Assembly: GCA_031431475.1 (NCBI GenBank)
Contig: JANPDL010000025.1
Span: 248,001 to 312,000 of the forward strand
Length of the DNA stretch: 64,000 nucleotides
Origin: JADCCX01 sp031431475
GTDB lineage: Bacteria > Pseudomonadota > Alphaproteobacteria > Rhizobiales > Beijerinckiaceae
Direction of reading: 5' to 3'
This document shows positions 17,249-25,812 of this stretch, piece by piece. The first letter of the stretch is position 1; every line of letters begins with the position of its first letter. A model generated the notes under the pieces. The model ran no database searches. It was not told the origin of the DNA and was given only the letters and a program-made list of their open reading frames with translations. Both the position numbers and the translations under genes were made by a program.

Positions 17249-18244
17249 TTACTCAGCAGCCATCGGCTTGCCACCCGTGGGCACGCCCGCGCGCTTTTTC
17301 AACTCGTCCTCGACCCAGAGTGAATGATGTTCCTTGGCCCAGTTCAGATCGACCTCGCCAGAGCCCATGGCATCGAACGCGCCTTCCATACCCACCGAGC
17401 CGATGTAGATGTGCGCCAGCATCGCCGCGATCATCACCATGCCGACAACACCATGCACGACGTTGGAGGTCTGCAGGCCTTCAAGCCCGGTCCACTGGAA
17501 TGGGAACAGCAGCATCAGGCCGGAGATCGTCAAAGCCGCACCGCCTAGAATCACTGTCCAGAAAATAACCTTCTGGCCGCCGTTGAAGCGCGCAGCCGGG
17601 GGATGCGCATCGCCTATCAGACCACCACCCGCCTTGAACCAGGCCACGTCACGGCCATTGGGGATATTGTCCTTGATCCAGATCAGCAGCATCAGCACGA
17701 CGCCCAGCATGAACGGGAAAGAGAGATAGTTGTGGCAAAACTTGGCGAATTGGGACCACGGGCCGAACGCCGCATCACCCAGCCATGGCTGGATCACGAA
17801 CTTGCCGAAGGTCACGTTGAGTCCCGAGGCCGCAAGCACCAGGAAAGTGCTGGCCGTCAGCCAGTGCGTGAAGCGCTCGAAGCCGTTGAAACGGGTGAGC
17901 GTCTTGCCCGAGGTGCCCTTGGAAATCTTGATCCGGCCCTTCATCATGTAAAACAGCAGAAGCCCGCCTACCATGCCGATGATGGAGAGCGCGCCGACCC
18001 AGTGCATGATGCCCTGATTGACGGCGCGCCAATTCTGATTTCCGGGTGCGATGAGGTTGGACGAGTTGGCATCGGGAATGCTGACGCGCCCCTGTACTGC
18101 CTGCCCGGGTTTCAGCGCATTCAGCAGATCCTGTTCCTTAACGGATTGCGCCGTCGGGTTCACGGTGGTCGGCTGCTGCGCTATCGCGGGAGCAGTTACC
18201 GAGAGCGTGAAGATAACTGCAATAGCTGCAAGAAGTCTTGTCAT
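17249..18244 (-). CDS. Formate dehydrogenase gamma subunit (cytochrome b556)
   Basis: A 331-residue membrane subunit with an N-terminal signal-like segment (residues 1-22) and an extra soluble stretch containing QPTTVNPTAQSVKEQD. A membrane helix near residues 85-103 and four more follow (FERFTHWLTASTFLVLAASG, FCHNYLSFPFMLGVVLMLL and others), with histidines placed as heme b ligands. It takes electrons from the iron-sulfur subunit to the quinone pool. Last gene of the operon, following the beta subunit after a 63-nt gap that holds a palindrome. Confidence 0.9.
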   Translation of the reverse strand: MTRLLAAIAVIFTLSVTAPAIAQQPTTVNPTAQSVKEQDLLNALKPGQAVQGRVSIPDANSSNLIAPGNQNWRAVNQGIMHWVGALSIIGMVGGLLLFYMMKGRIKISKGTSGKTLTRFNGFERFTHWLTASTFLVLAASGLNVTFGKFVIQPWLGDAAFGPWSQFAKFCHNYLSFPFMLGVVLMLLIWIKDNIPNGRDVAWFKAGGGLIGDAHPPAARFNGGQKVIFWTVILGGAALTISGLMLLFPFQWTGLEGLQTSNVVHGVVGMVMIAAMLAHIYIGSVGMEGAFDAMGSGEVDLNWAKEHHSLWVEDELKKRAGVPTGGKPMAAE

Positions 18245-18274
18245 TGGGTTCTCCCCTAGTTCTTATTATCAAAG

Positions 18275-18297
18275 CCTCTCCCGCCTGGCGGGAGAGG
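18275..18297. repeat. Short perfect palindrome between formate dehydrogenase genes
   Basis: CCTCTCCCGCC, one unpaired T, then GGCGGGAGAGG. It has the look of the REP-like intergenic palindromes seen many times per genome in Hyphomicrobiales. It could set the mRNA ratio of the beta and gamma subunits. Confidence 0.7.
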
Positions 18298-18307
18298 GGA
18301 GAGTTCA

Positions 18308-18904
18308 TCACACGTTGATGCCCTGCTTGTAGGCTGTCTTCCAGCCCCAGGCACCCGATCCGTAGCCGCGCTTCATCACGCGCTCCTTGTAGATCGTTTC
18401 GATCATCGCGCCATCACCGGCGAGCAGCGATTTGGTCGAGCACATCTCGGCGCACAGCGGAAGTTTGCCTTCAGCCAGACGGTTCGAGCCATATTTCTCG
18501 TACTCCTCCTTGCTGTTGTCAGCCTCCGGACCACCGGCGCAATACGTGCACTTGTCCATCTTGCCGCGCGAACCGAAGTTGGCGGTTTTTGGATATTGTG
18601 GCGCGCCGAAGGGGCAGGCGTAGAAGCAATAGCCACAGCCGATGCACAAGTCCTTGGAGTGCAAGACCACGCCGTCATCCGTGGTGTAGAAGCAGTTCAC
18701 GGGGCAGACGGCGGCGCAGGGCGCATCCGTGCAATGCATGCAGGCCATGGAGATGGACCGCTCGCCGGGCTTGCCGTCATTAATCGTGACGACACGTCGG
18801 CGGTTGATGCCCCATGGCACCTCGTGCTCGTTTTTGCAGGCGGTGACGCATGCGTTGCACTCGATGCACCGGTCTGCGTCGCAGAGAAATTTCATGCGTG
18901 CCAT
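18308..18904 (-). CDS. Formate dehydrogenase beta subunit (iron-sulfur)
   Basis: A 198-residue electron-transfer subunit with four [4Fe-4S] cysteine sets: CIECNACVTACKNE, CMHCTDAPCAAVCPVN, CIGCGYCFYACPFG, and CTYC paired with CAEMC. It is shorter than the E. coli FdoH type and lacks that protein's C-terminal membrane helix, so it resembles the 'FDH3' beta subunits of epsilon- and alphaproteobacteria. It relays electrons from the molybdenum subunit to cytochrome b. It lies 14 nt downstream of the alpha subunit. Confidence 0.93.
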   Translation of the reverse strand: MARMKFLCDADRCIECNACVTACKNEHEVPWGINRRRVVTINDGKPGERSISMACMHCTDAPCAAVCPVNCFYTTDDGVVLHSKDLCIGCGYCFYACPFGAPQYPKTANFGSRGKMDKCTYCAGGPEADNSKEEYEKYGSNRLAEGKLPLCAEMCSTKSLLAGDGAMIETIYKERVMKRGYGSGAWGWKTAYKQGINV

Positions 18905-18918
18905 TGTTTGATCCTCCC

Positions 18919-21882
18919 TCAGGCCGCTGCAATCTGGACAAGGGTCGCCTTGCCTTCATGCATGCCGGTCACCGGGTCGTAGCCGTAGGTTGTGACGGTG
19001 TTGACGCTCTCGCCGAGCACGATTGGATCCGTGCCCTTCGGGTAGTTCGCACGGTTGTCCTCGCCCTGATAGAAGCCGCCGAAGTGGAACGGCATGAAGG
19101 CGACGCCCTTGGCGACACGCTCCGTTACCAGCGCCTTGACGCGGGCTTTGGAGCTATTCTCTGGGCCGGACACCCAGACCATCTGGCCATCCGTTATACC
19201 GCGGCTTTGAGCATCTGCCGGATGGATCTCGACAAACATGTCCTGCTGCAACTCGGCCAGCCACGGGTTTGAGCGGGTCTCCTCGCCGCCGCCCTCGTAT
19301 TCGACCAGACGGCCGGATGTGAGGATGATCGGGAAGCTCTTGGCCAGCCCCTTGTCGACCGCTGCCTTCTGGATGGTCGCACCGATGTTGGGCATGCGGA
19401 ACTGCTTGCCATCAGGACGCGTGGGATACTTTGCCACGAGGTCCGGACGGGACGAGTAGATCGGCTCGCGATGGGTTGGCACCGGATCGGGCAGGTTCCA
19501 CGCCACCATGCGGGCCTTGCCGTTGCCGAACGGCGTGCAGCCATGCTCGATGGCAACGCGCTGGATGCCGCCGGAGAGGTCGATGGCCCAGGAGACTGTG
19601 CCGGGATTGGCAGGGTTGATGCGCAGGATGGTCTCGCGCTCCTTTTCCGAAAGGTCCTTGTCCCAGCCCAGCCGCTGCAACATGGCATAGGTGAACTCGG
19701 GGTAGCCGTCCTTGATTTCGGAATCCTTGGAGAAGGAGTTCTCGGCCAGAAGCGTCACGCCTTCCACTTCGCCCGGCAGGAGTCCATCCTTGCCGCGCTC
19801 AATGCCGAAGCGCGGGCGGAATGTGCCGCCGCCCTCCTTCACCGGAAGATTGGTGTTGTAGAGGATGGGCGAGCCGGGGTGCCTGAACTCTGGCGTTCCC
19901 CAGCATGGCCATGGCAAGCCGTAGTAGTCACCGGCTACCTCGGCAGGAGCACTCGGCAGCGACTTCAGCGTGACGATGTCGAAATGCTGCTGGTTCTTCA
20001 TATGCGCCTTGATGCGCTCGGGAGACTGGCCACAGTAGCCGGTGGACCAGCCGCCGCGGTTGATCTCGCGCAGGATAGATTCGGCTTCCGGCTCGTCGCC
20101 GAACTTGCCCTTCACCATGGCGATGTTCTTGAACATCTCGTTCTTGAAGCCGAGCTTTTCGGCCAGCTTCATCATCACCCAGTAATCGTTGGCCGATTCA
20201 AAGATCGGATCAACGACTTTCTCGCCCCATTGCATGGAACGGTTGGAGGCGGTGCGGGAGCCGGAACATTCCATCTGTGTCGAGATCGGCAGCAGATAGG
20301 TGTTGTTCTTGCGACCACCCAGCGAGACATAGTTCGTGGGATGCGGATCGGCGATAACCAGCAGGTCGAGCGCTTCCAGACCCTTCTTCACGTCGGGCTG
20401 GCGCGGAACCGTGTTGGCACCATGGCCGAAGACCACCATCGCCTTGATGTTGTCCTGCTGATCAACATCCTTCTTGTCGTAGGTGACGGCGTCGAACCAG
20501 CGGGTTGATGGAATGCCGGACATCTCCATCGTCTTCTTGTCGACGAAGCGTGTCTGCAGATAATCGTATGGAACTTCCCAGACACGGCCCCAGTGACGCC
20601 AGGCCCCTTCCACGAGGCCGTAATAGAGTGGCAGCGAGGTGATATCGAGGCCCAGATCCGTCGCACCCTGCACATTGGTATGGCCACGGAAGATGTTGGC
20701 TCCAGTGCCGGGGGCACCGACGTTGCCCGTAGCCAGCAGCAAGATGCAACTGGCGCGCACGTTGGCCGTGCCGACCGTGTGCTGGGTCTGGCCCATGCAC
20801 CAGATCAGGGTCGAGGGCTTTTCCTTGGCGAATTTCTCCGCGACTTTCTTCAGCTGTTCGCCGGGAACGCCCGAGATATCCTCGACGGTCTTGGGATCGT
20901 ATTTCTTAACCTCGGCGCGGATCTGCTCCATGCCGTAGACGCGGCTGGCGATGAAGCTCTTGTCTTCCCAGCCGTTTTCCAGAATGTGCCAGAGCATGCC
21001 GAACAGCACTGGAATATCGGTGCCGGGACGGATGCGGACATATTCGTTGGCATGCGCCGCCGTCCGCGTCATGCGCGGATCGATGACAATTAGGTTGGCC
21101 TTGTTCAGCTCCTTTCCGGAGAGAACATGCTGCAGTGACACGGGATGTGCCTCAGCTGGGTTGCCACCCATGATGATCATGGTCTTGGAATTACGGATGT
21201 CGTTGTAGGAATTGGTCTGCGCGCCGTAGCCCCATGTGTTGGCAACGCCAGCCACGGTTGTGGAATGGCAGATGCGGGCCTGATGATCGACGTTGTTGGT
21301 GCCCCAGAAGGCCGCGAACTTGCGGAAGAGATAGGCGCCCTCGTTGGAGAATTTTGCCGAACCGAGCAGATAAACCGAGTCTGGACCAGATTTCTGGCGT
21401 ATCGCCATCATCTTGTCGCCGACCTCGCTGATCGCCTGCTCCCATGAAATCTTCTTCCACTCGCCATTTTCGAGCTTCATCGGATACTTCAGGCGGCGAT
21501 CACCCGAAACCGTCTCGCGGATAGCGGCGCCCTTGGCACAATGCGTGCCGCGGTTGATCGGACTATCCCAGGCCGGTTCCTGACCGACCCAGACGCCGTT
21601 TTGTACCTCTGCCAGCACCGTGCAGCCGACCGAGCAATGCGTGCACATATTCTTGCGGATTTCGATGGGCTTGGAAAGATCAGCCTTGCCCATAGCGCCG
21701 CCTGCAGCTTCTGCCTTGCGCACAGCGCCAAGGCTGAGTGTGCTCAGCGCAGCTGCACCACCGGCCATAAGGCCCGAGCGGCGCAGGAACGAACGGCGGT
21801 CGAGCACGCCAGCGGAATTCACACCAAGCGCGGCCGCGAGCGACGAGCGGCGGGTGCTAGCTTCTTTTCTCTTGATCAGCAT
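18919..21882 (-). CDS. Formate dehydrogenase alpha subunit (molybdopterin)
   Basis: A 987-residue Mo/W-bis-MGD oxidoreductase. A twin-arginine signal (RRSFLRRSGLMAGGAA, residues 29-44) sends it to the periplasm folded. The N-terminal [4Fe-4S] cluster ligands are Cys80, Cys83, Cys87 and Cys115. The metal ligand is Cys205 in ARICHST, encoded by TGC, so this is a cysteine and not a selenocysteine enzyme. The MGD-binding region and C-terminal DMSO-reductase-fold domain follow. It oxidises formate to CO2 and passes electrons to the beta subunit. Confidence 0.95.
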   Translation of the reverse strand: MLIKRKEASTRRSSLAAALGVNSAGVLDRRSFLRRSGLMAGGAAALSTLSLGAVRKAEAAGGAMGKADLSKPIEIRKNMCTHCSVGCTVLAEVQNGVWVGQEPAWDSPINRGTHCAKGAAIRETVSGDRRLKYPMKLENGEWKKISWEQAISEVGDKMMAIRQKSGPDSVYLLGSAKFSNEGAYLFRKFAAFWGTNNVDHQARICHSTTVAGVANTWGYGAQTNSYNDIRNSKTMIIMGGNPAEAHPVSLQHVLSGKELNKANLIVIDPRMTRTAAHANEYVRIRPGTDIPVLFGMLWHILENGWEDKSFIASRVYGMEQIRAEVKKYDPKTVEDISGVPGEQLKKVAEKFAKEKPSTLIWCMGQTQHTVGTANVRASCILLLATGNVGAPGTGANIFRGHTNVQGATDLGLDITSLPLYYGLVEGAWRHWGRVWEVPYDYLQTRFVDKKTMEMSGIPSTRWFDAVTYDKKDVDQQDNIKAMVVFGHGANTVPRQPDVKKGLEALDLLVIADPHPTNYVSLGGRKNNTYLLPISTQMECSGSRTASNRSMQWGEKVVDPIFESANDYWVMMKLAEKLGFKNEMFKNIAMVKGKFGDEPEAESILREINRGGWSTGYCGQSPERIKAHMKNQQHFDIVTLKSLPSAPAEVAGDYYGLPWPCWGTPEFRHPGSPILYNTNLPVKEGGGTFRPRFGIERGKDGLLPGEVEGVTLLAENSFSKDSEIKDGYPEFTYAMLQRLGWDKDLSEKERETILRINPANPGTVSWAIDLSGGIQRVAIEHGCTPFGNGKARMVAWNLPDPVPTHREPIYSSRPDLVAKYPTRPDGKQFRMPNIGATIQKAAVDKGLAKSFPIILTSGRLVEYEGGGEETRSNPWLAELQQDMFVEIHPADAQSRGITDGQMVWVSGPENSSKARVKALVTERVAKGVAFMPFHFGGFYQGEDNRANYPKGTDPIVLGESVNTVTTYGYDPVTGMHEGKATLVQIAAA

Positions 21883-21892
21883 GGCGCGCTCC

Positions 21893-22102
21893 TCAGTAAC
21901 GGTTCGTGCGGTAAAAGGCCTTTACATGGTCCGTTTCCTTGTAACGGGCCTTGGTCCGGTCACTCTTGCTCTCGTTGGCGGCAGCGGGCGAGAGCGCTGC
22001 ATCAGCTACAACGCCGGTCGCGGCAGCGCCCGCTCCAAGGCCGAGCGCCTTGAGGAAGCCGCGCCTCTCGATCTTTGCTTTCGTCACTATCTCGGAAGCC
22101 AT
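21893..22102 (-). CDS. Formate dehydrogenase-associated TAT-signal small protein
   Basis: A 69-residue protein: MASEIVTKAKIERRGFLKAL is a twin-arginine signal (ERRGFLKALG), then an alanine-rich stretch, then a charged tail ending FYRTNRY. It matches the short 'formate dehydrogenase region TAT target' proteins found immediately upstream of periplasmic formate dehydrogenases. It may be an extra structural or maturation subunit. It lies 10 nt before the alpha-subunit gene. The longer open frame over it is not coding. Confidence 0.85.
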   Translation of the reverse strand: MASEIVTKAKIERRGFLKALGLGAGAAATGVVADAALSPAAANESKSDRTKARYKETDHVKAFYRTNRY

Positions 22103-22139
22103 GATGCCCTCCTCCCTGGTGTTCTGACGCGTTGCCGGG

Positions 22140-22910
22140 TTATGCCGGCAGCGCAAATCCTTCGGTTTCGATATCAACAAATGTCGCACCCACGCGGGCA
22201 GCGGCCTTGTAGAACGGTGTTTTGGCGCAGGCCTCAAGGTCGGCCATGGCGCGCGACGCCCAGGGCTTGAGATGGCGTGTGAAAAACGCTTTCTGCTCGG
22301 CTTCACCACCATCGAACTGGCCGCCGACCAGTCCAGCCATGATCTCAAACAGGATCCCGATATGATCTTCGGGCTCGAACAGTCCTTCCGCCCGCTCGAT
22401 GCCCAGGCGCGCCATGTCTTCTCTGACACGTGCAAGAGGACGTTCATGCAGGAATCCGGTCTGGTAATAGGAGCCATAGGGCAGCAACTCACCACGTCCG
22501 ACACCAACGAACAGCCGGAAGAACTCCCGCGATTCCGTATCCGCATCGGTTTCGTCGGCAGCTTCTGCCAGCGACATATGCAGCAGCCCAAGCATCGAGG
22601 CATCGCCCTGCATGCGTCCGATATCGGACAATAACGATGCGGTTGGCGCCTTGCGCATCACTGAGCCGATCAGCAGATACTCCCGCATCCGGGCCTGATC
22701 GACATCATCAAGCACTGTCGCTTCACCGGTGTAGAGATCAGGACGCAGGATGCTGCGCGAAACGCCCGTCAAGGCCTCAACCGTCACGACACGCTCGGCA
22801 GGCACGCGACTCCAGTTCGACACGGACGGCTGGGCAATACCCAACTTCCGCGCGAGTGAGGCGATCCCCCCCGCTGCGTCTATCGCTTGCTGTAAACCTG
22901 TATCCCGCAT
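22140..22910 (-). CDS. TorD-like chaperone fused to an N-terminal helix-turn-helix
   Basis: A 256-residue two-domain protein. Residues 1-60 (AIDAAGGIASLARKLGIAQP, then SVSNWSRVPAERV) read as a Cro/YdaS-type helix-turn-helix. Residues 75-245 are an all-helical TorD/DmsD-type chaperone, with the EPEDHIG motif near residue 185. TorD-family proteins bind the twin-arginine signal and apo-enzyme of molybdoenzymes. First gene of the formate dehydrogenase operon, 37 nt ahead of the TAT small protein. GTG at 22916 is an alternative start; AGGTGG lies close upstream of the ATG. The fusion suggests a chaperone that also controls transcription. Confidence 0.85.
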   Translation of the reverse strand: MRDTGLQQAIDAAGGIASLARKLGIAQPSVSNWSRVPAERVVTVEALTGVSRSILRPDLYTGEATVLDDVDQARMREYLLIGSVMRKAPTASLLSDIGRMQGDASMLGLLHMSLAEAADETDADTESREFFRLFVGVGRGELLPYGSYYQTGFLHERPLARVREDMARLGIERAEGLFEPEDHIGILFEIMAGLVGGQFDGGEAEQKAFFTRHLKPWASRAMADLEACAKTPFYKAAARVGATFVDIETEGFALPA

Positions 22911-22924
22911 TTCCACCTGGAAAG

Positions 22925-22941
22925 GTCCGTTTGTTCCGGAC
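22925..22941. promoter_or_regulatory. Candidate operator upstream of the HTH-chaperone gene
   Basis: Inverted repeat GTCCG-N7-CGGAC, starting 15 nt upstream of the chaperone start codon. It could be bound by that protein's own helix-turn-helix domain, which is an inference from position only. Confidence 0.4.
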
Positions 22942-23008
22942 TTCGTAATTGCCTTATATCACCCATTTGGATGACATAGCTTAGAGCTATACCAAACTGC
23001 ACGCGCCT

Positions 23009-23695
23009 TCAAGTGGGCAAAGCGCCGCCGCCGCGCTTGCGAACAACGTCGTAAACACTTGATTCTTTGGTAGAATTTTGCACTGCACCATTTTGAATCA
23101 GATTATGGTCTGAAAGGGTAATGCCGCTCACCAAAGTTTCTGTTTTCATTGCGGATTCAGTGTTTTCGCGGATGGCCTCGGATGCTTCCACGCGCACGGT
23201 TTGCTCGTCCGCGCGGGGTTCCGGCGTGGAATGTTCCGGACTTTCGGGAGCCATTGCAGGCATATTTTGAGCAGATACCTCAGGCGCAGGCTTCTCGATC
23301 CCCATCACTTTTTCGAGCATGCCCTTCACATCGACACCCTTGATGGAGGAACTCCAGCCTGGGATCGAATCCGGATTGTTGAAATCCCACTGGTAATCCG
23401 CCATCTCGATAAAATTTTTGATCTCGGGGTCGGTCACCCAAAGCTTGCGCAGCGCCGCCGTGCGCAATGCCTCCGGCACGTGCTTCTGGAAAAATGCCGT
23501 CATATCGCTACCCGGCACGATGCTGTCGAGGGAGGGGAGGGGCAACTCCTCTGCTGGCAGTTCCGGAGTGGCCTCGGGCAAGGTTTCGAGTTCTGGCTGC
23601 GGTGCGGCATCCTGCCGCTGAACCTCCTGCTTCCGCTTGGCCCAGCGTCCCAGAAAGCCGCCATCTACCGGTGTTTCGTCTTCAGGACGGCTCAT
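23009..23695 (-). CDS. DUF3306 protein
   Basis: A 228-residue soluble protein starting MSRPEDETPVDGGFLGRWAKRKQEV, the start pattern of the DUF3306 family. A conserved central part (AFFQKHVPEALRTAALRKLW and DPEIKNFIEMADYQWDFN) is followed by a low-complexity tail. No catalytic motif. The start overlaps the end of the DUF3305 gene by 14 nt. The family occurs next to formate dehydrogenase genes, so a maturation or regulatory role is likely but untested. Last gene of the block before the HTH-chaperone gene. Confidence 0.85.
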   Translation of the reverse strand: MSRPEDETPVDGGFLGRWAKRKQEVQRQDAAPQPELETLPEATPELPAEELPLPSLDSIVPGSDMTAFFQKHVPEALRTAALRKLWVTDPEIKNFIEMADYQWDFNNPDSIPGWSSSIKGVDVKGMLEKVMGIEKPAPEVSAQNMPAMAPESPEHSTPEPRADEQTVRVEASEAIRENTESAMKTETLVSGITLSDHNLIQNGAVQNSTKESSVYDVVRKRGGGALPT

Positions 23696-24230
23696 GGTTG
23701 CCCTCCTTCTCGCGCAATTCCCGCAGAATGCGGTCGCGCTCTGGACCCTTGGCACCAAAAGCCAGAGCCTCGGGATCGGCCCGATCCCGTTTACGCTTGA
23801 TATAGGGCTGATCAACGTGATGCTCGTCGATAAAGACCATCAGCGCCGCTAAAACCGGTTCGGGCATCCGCACGACATTGACCGTGTTCCAACCCGTTTC
23901 GGTATAGCCCTCGCCTTCGGTCGGATCGCAGGTCACCTTGACGATCTCGGGCAGCCCACCGCCCTCGGGCGGACGCAGCACGACCCAAATCCTGGGCTGT
24001 CCCGTCGAGATATTGTCTCGGTAATACGGTGTCCCCACGGTATGCGCCTCAAGCGTGGCCGCACCGCCGTAAAACAATTCGCCATCGCCATCCTGTCCCA
24101 GTGGCGCGCCGGGCGCAGTATCGGGCGGTTCGGCAAGCAGACTGCGCGCTTCCCAGATCACGTCCAGCCATGGCGAGCGGGCTTTGCGCTTTTCCAGCAC
24201 CACACCGACCTGCATGGTCATCGTCGGCAT
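23682..24230 (-). CDS. DUF3305 protein
   Basis: A 182-residue soluble protein starting MPTMTMQVGVVLEKRKARSP, with the DUF3305 signature SPWLDVIWEA and a later TGWNTVNVVRMPEPVLAAL region. Function unknown. Its start overlaps the stop of the preceding gene by one base (24230) and its end overlaps the DUF3306 start, so the run of genes is tightly coupled. DUF3305 and DUF3306 nearly always occur together. Confidence 0.85.
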   Translation of the reverse strand: MPTMTMQVGVVLEKRKARSPWLDVIWEARSLLAEPPDTAPGAPLGQDGDGELFYGGAATLEAHTVGTPYYRDNISTGQPRIWVVLRPPEGGGLPEIVKVTCDPTEGEGYTETGWNTVNVVRMPEPVLAALMVFIDEHHVDQPYIKRKRDRADPEALAFGAKGPERDRILRELREKEGNHEPS

Positions 24231-25261
24231 CAGTGCGTTTCCTTCAGGGGCAAGCCCGCGATCAGGTTCTGCGGCTTCACCCGGATGATCCGGTCCGGCC
24301 CCATCGCAAGGATAAGATAGACCGGCTTGCCGTTGACAGCAGGCAGGATGCGCTCGCTACTCGCCAAAGTCATTTCGTAAAGCGCCACGACGCGGGCCTT
24401 GTCGGCATCAGGCACATCACGCCCCTTCCAGAGCTGATTGCCGATGCGCGTCGCCTCCTGGTCAAGGCCGATGAACCAGCTCCAGTCCTTGTCATGGATA
24501 TCCGCCACGACGCTCACGCTGGCTTGAAGCCCCATGAGATGCGCCAGCCAGCGCTCAATCACAATGCCAAGGGCCGCCCGGGCCTCTTTGTCGAGGCCGA
24601 AATCCATCACCATATCGAAGGCATCGGAGCGCGCCCTGTAGCCCTCGGCATTGTCGCCGATCAGCACATCAAGGTCCTTCGCCGCCTGCTCGCCAAACAT
24701 CGCGACAAGCGGCGAGGCATGATGATCCACCTTCGCGCCATCCACGGTTTCCTCATCGGCCAGCAGTAAAACGCCGTCGTTGATGGTCAGCCGCTGCGCC
24801 CGGAAGAACATCTCGGCCGCGCGCAACACGAAGGCATTCTCCTCTTCGTCAAGGATATTGCGCAAGACAGCATGCACGAGCTGGTTCACGAACATCGGTG
24901 GCGTGCGGCCCATGCCGTCTTTTACGAGGCGCAGATACGCCGCCTCAAGCGTCTCGGCACGGACTAGCAGATCGCGGAAGACAATCAGCATCTGCCAGTT
25001 TTCGCGAGCATCGGGATCGAGAATTGCGTTTATCTCTTGTGTGGTCACGGGATCAGACGGCGCGATCATGAGCCGTGCATGCAGCGCCCGCTCAGCGTCA
25101 CAGGCCTCGGGCGGGGGCAGCACCTCGGGCCGCGCATAGAATGCTTTCAGAAATTCGTCGGTGATGGCGAGATGCCCTGAATCATCGCGCTGCAGCAGCA
25201 GATGCCCGGATGACACCCAGAATTCATGTCCCGCATGGTGGTGCGCAAGCTGGTCCATCAT
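24230..25261 (-). CDS. Conserved protein of the formate dehydrogenase accessory block (DUF6352-like)
   Basis: A 343-residue soluble helical protein. From memory it matches the DUF6352 family; key stretches are HEFWVSSGHLLLQRDD near the start, DPVTTQEINAIL near residue 77 and MVMDFGLDKEARAALGIVIE near residue 220. No enzyme motif seen. It overlaps both neighbours by a few bases. Function unknown; by context it is an accessory factor for formate dehydrogenase. The family number should be checked, but the conservation of the locus is the stronger point. Confidence 0.7.
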   Translation of the reverse strand: MMDQLAHHHAGHEFWVSSGHLLLQRDDSGHLAITDEFLKAFYARPEVLPPPEACDAERALHARLMIAPSDPVTTQEINAILDPDARENWQMLIVFRDLLVRAETLEAAYLRLVKDGMGRTPPMFVNQLVHAVLRNILDEEENAFVLRAAEMFFRAQRLTINDGVLLLADEETVDGAKVDHHASPLVAMFGEQAAKDLDVLIGDNAEGYRARSDAFDMVMDFGLDKEARAALGIVIERWLAHLMGLQASVSVVADIHDKDWSWFIGLDQEATRIGNQLWKGRDVPDADKARVVALYEMTLASSERILPAVNGKPVYLILAMGPDRIIRVKPQNLIAGLPLKETH

Positions 25262-25812
25262 GCCGTCTTTTTCTCGATCATGCCTGCCAGATCAACCCGT
25301 TCTTCCGGCTCATCCTCGCCTTCCACCTCGTGGAAGGTGAAGACGCGGCTGTGGCTGTCCTTGCTGAACGGCAGACCTGCTTTCACCGTGCGGAACTGTT
25401 CGCGAATATCGCCGTCGTCGCCCAAGGTGCGGTGAACGACCACCAGCGTCTGTTCCGGGTGTTCCGCGCAACTTTCGGCGAAGGTAAGTTCATCGTCAGC
25501 GGCGGCTAGCGCTGTGCCCATATCCGGCGCGCCGTGATGCGCCACAAGATACTCCGCAAGGTGCTGCACCGCATCCTGTCGCTCATCTGGTGTGGCGTGA
25601 ACGACTACGGCGATTGTGGACCAGCCGAAGCTGCCAAGGCCGAGGAAGCCCGAGCGGAAGGCTATCTTCTGTTTGCCCTTGAGTGCGGCGACATCGGTGC
25701 CAAAGAACATGAATGAGCCGGGCACCGCCCATTCGCCAGCTTCGGCAGCGTGATCGAAGGCGAAACTGTCCGAAGGATCAAGGCGGATGGTGCGCAGGAG
25801 TTTAATGCTCAC
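25258..25812 (-). CDS. Conserved protein of the formate dehydrogenase accessory block (DUF6505-like)
   Basis: A 184-residue protein read from a GTG at 25812 that overlaps the upstream stop as GTGA. The product starts (V)SIKLLRTIRLDPSDSFAFDH and carries GSFMFFGTDVAALKGKQKIA and FRSGFLGLGSFGWSTIAVVV. The long open frame upstream is not coding. From memory it corresponds to DUF6505. No signal peptide, no enzyme motif. Overlaps both neighbours, as in a single translational unit. Confidence 0.7.
   Translation of the reverse strand: MSIKLLRTIRLDPSDSFAFDHAAEAGEWAVPGSFMFFGTDVAALKGKQKIAFRSGFLGLGSFGWSTIAVVVHATPDERQDAVQHLAEYLVAHHGAPDMGTALAAADDELTFAESCAEHPEQTLVVVHRTLGDDGDIREQFRTVKAGLPFSKDSHSRVFTFHEVEGEDEPEERVDLAGMIEKKTA

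Noticed and set aside
18919..21882. Selenocysteine in the formate dehydrogenase alpha subunit
   Set aside because: The metal-ligand codon is TGC (Cys205) and there is no in-frame TGA.
21893..22603. 236-codon frame covering the TAT small protein
   Set aside because: Its first two thirds are antiparallel-frame shadow of the HTH-chaperone gene; only the last 69 codons are real.
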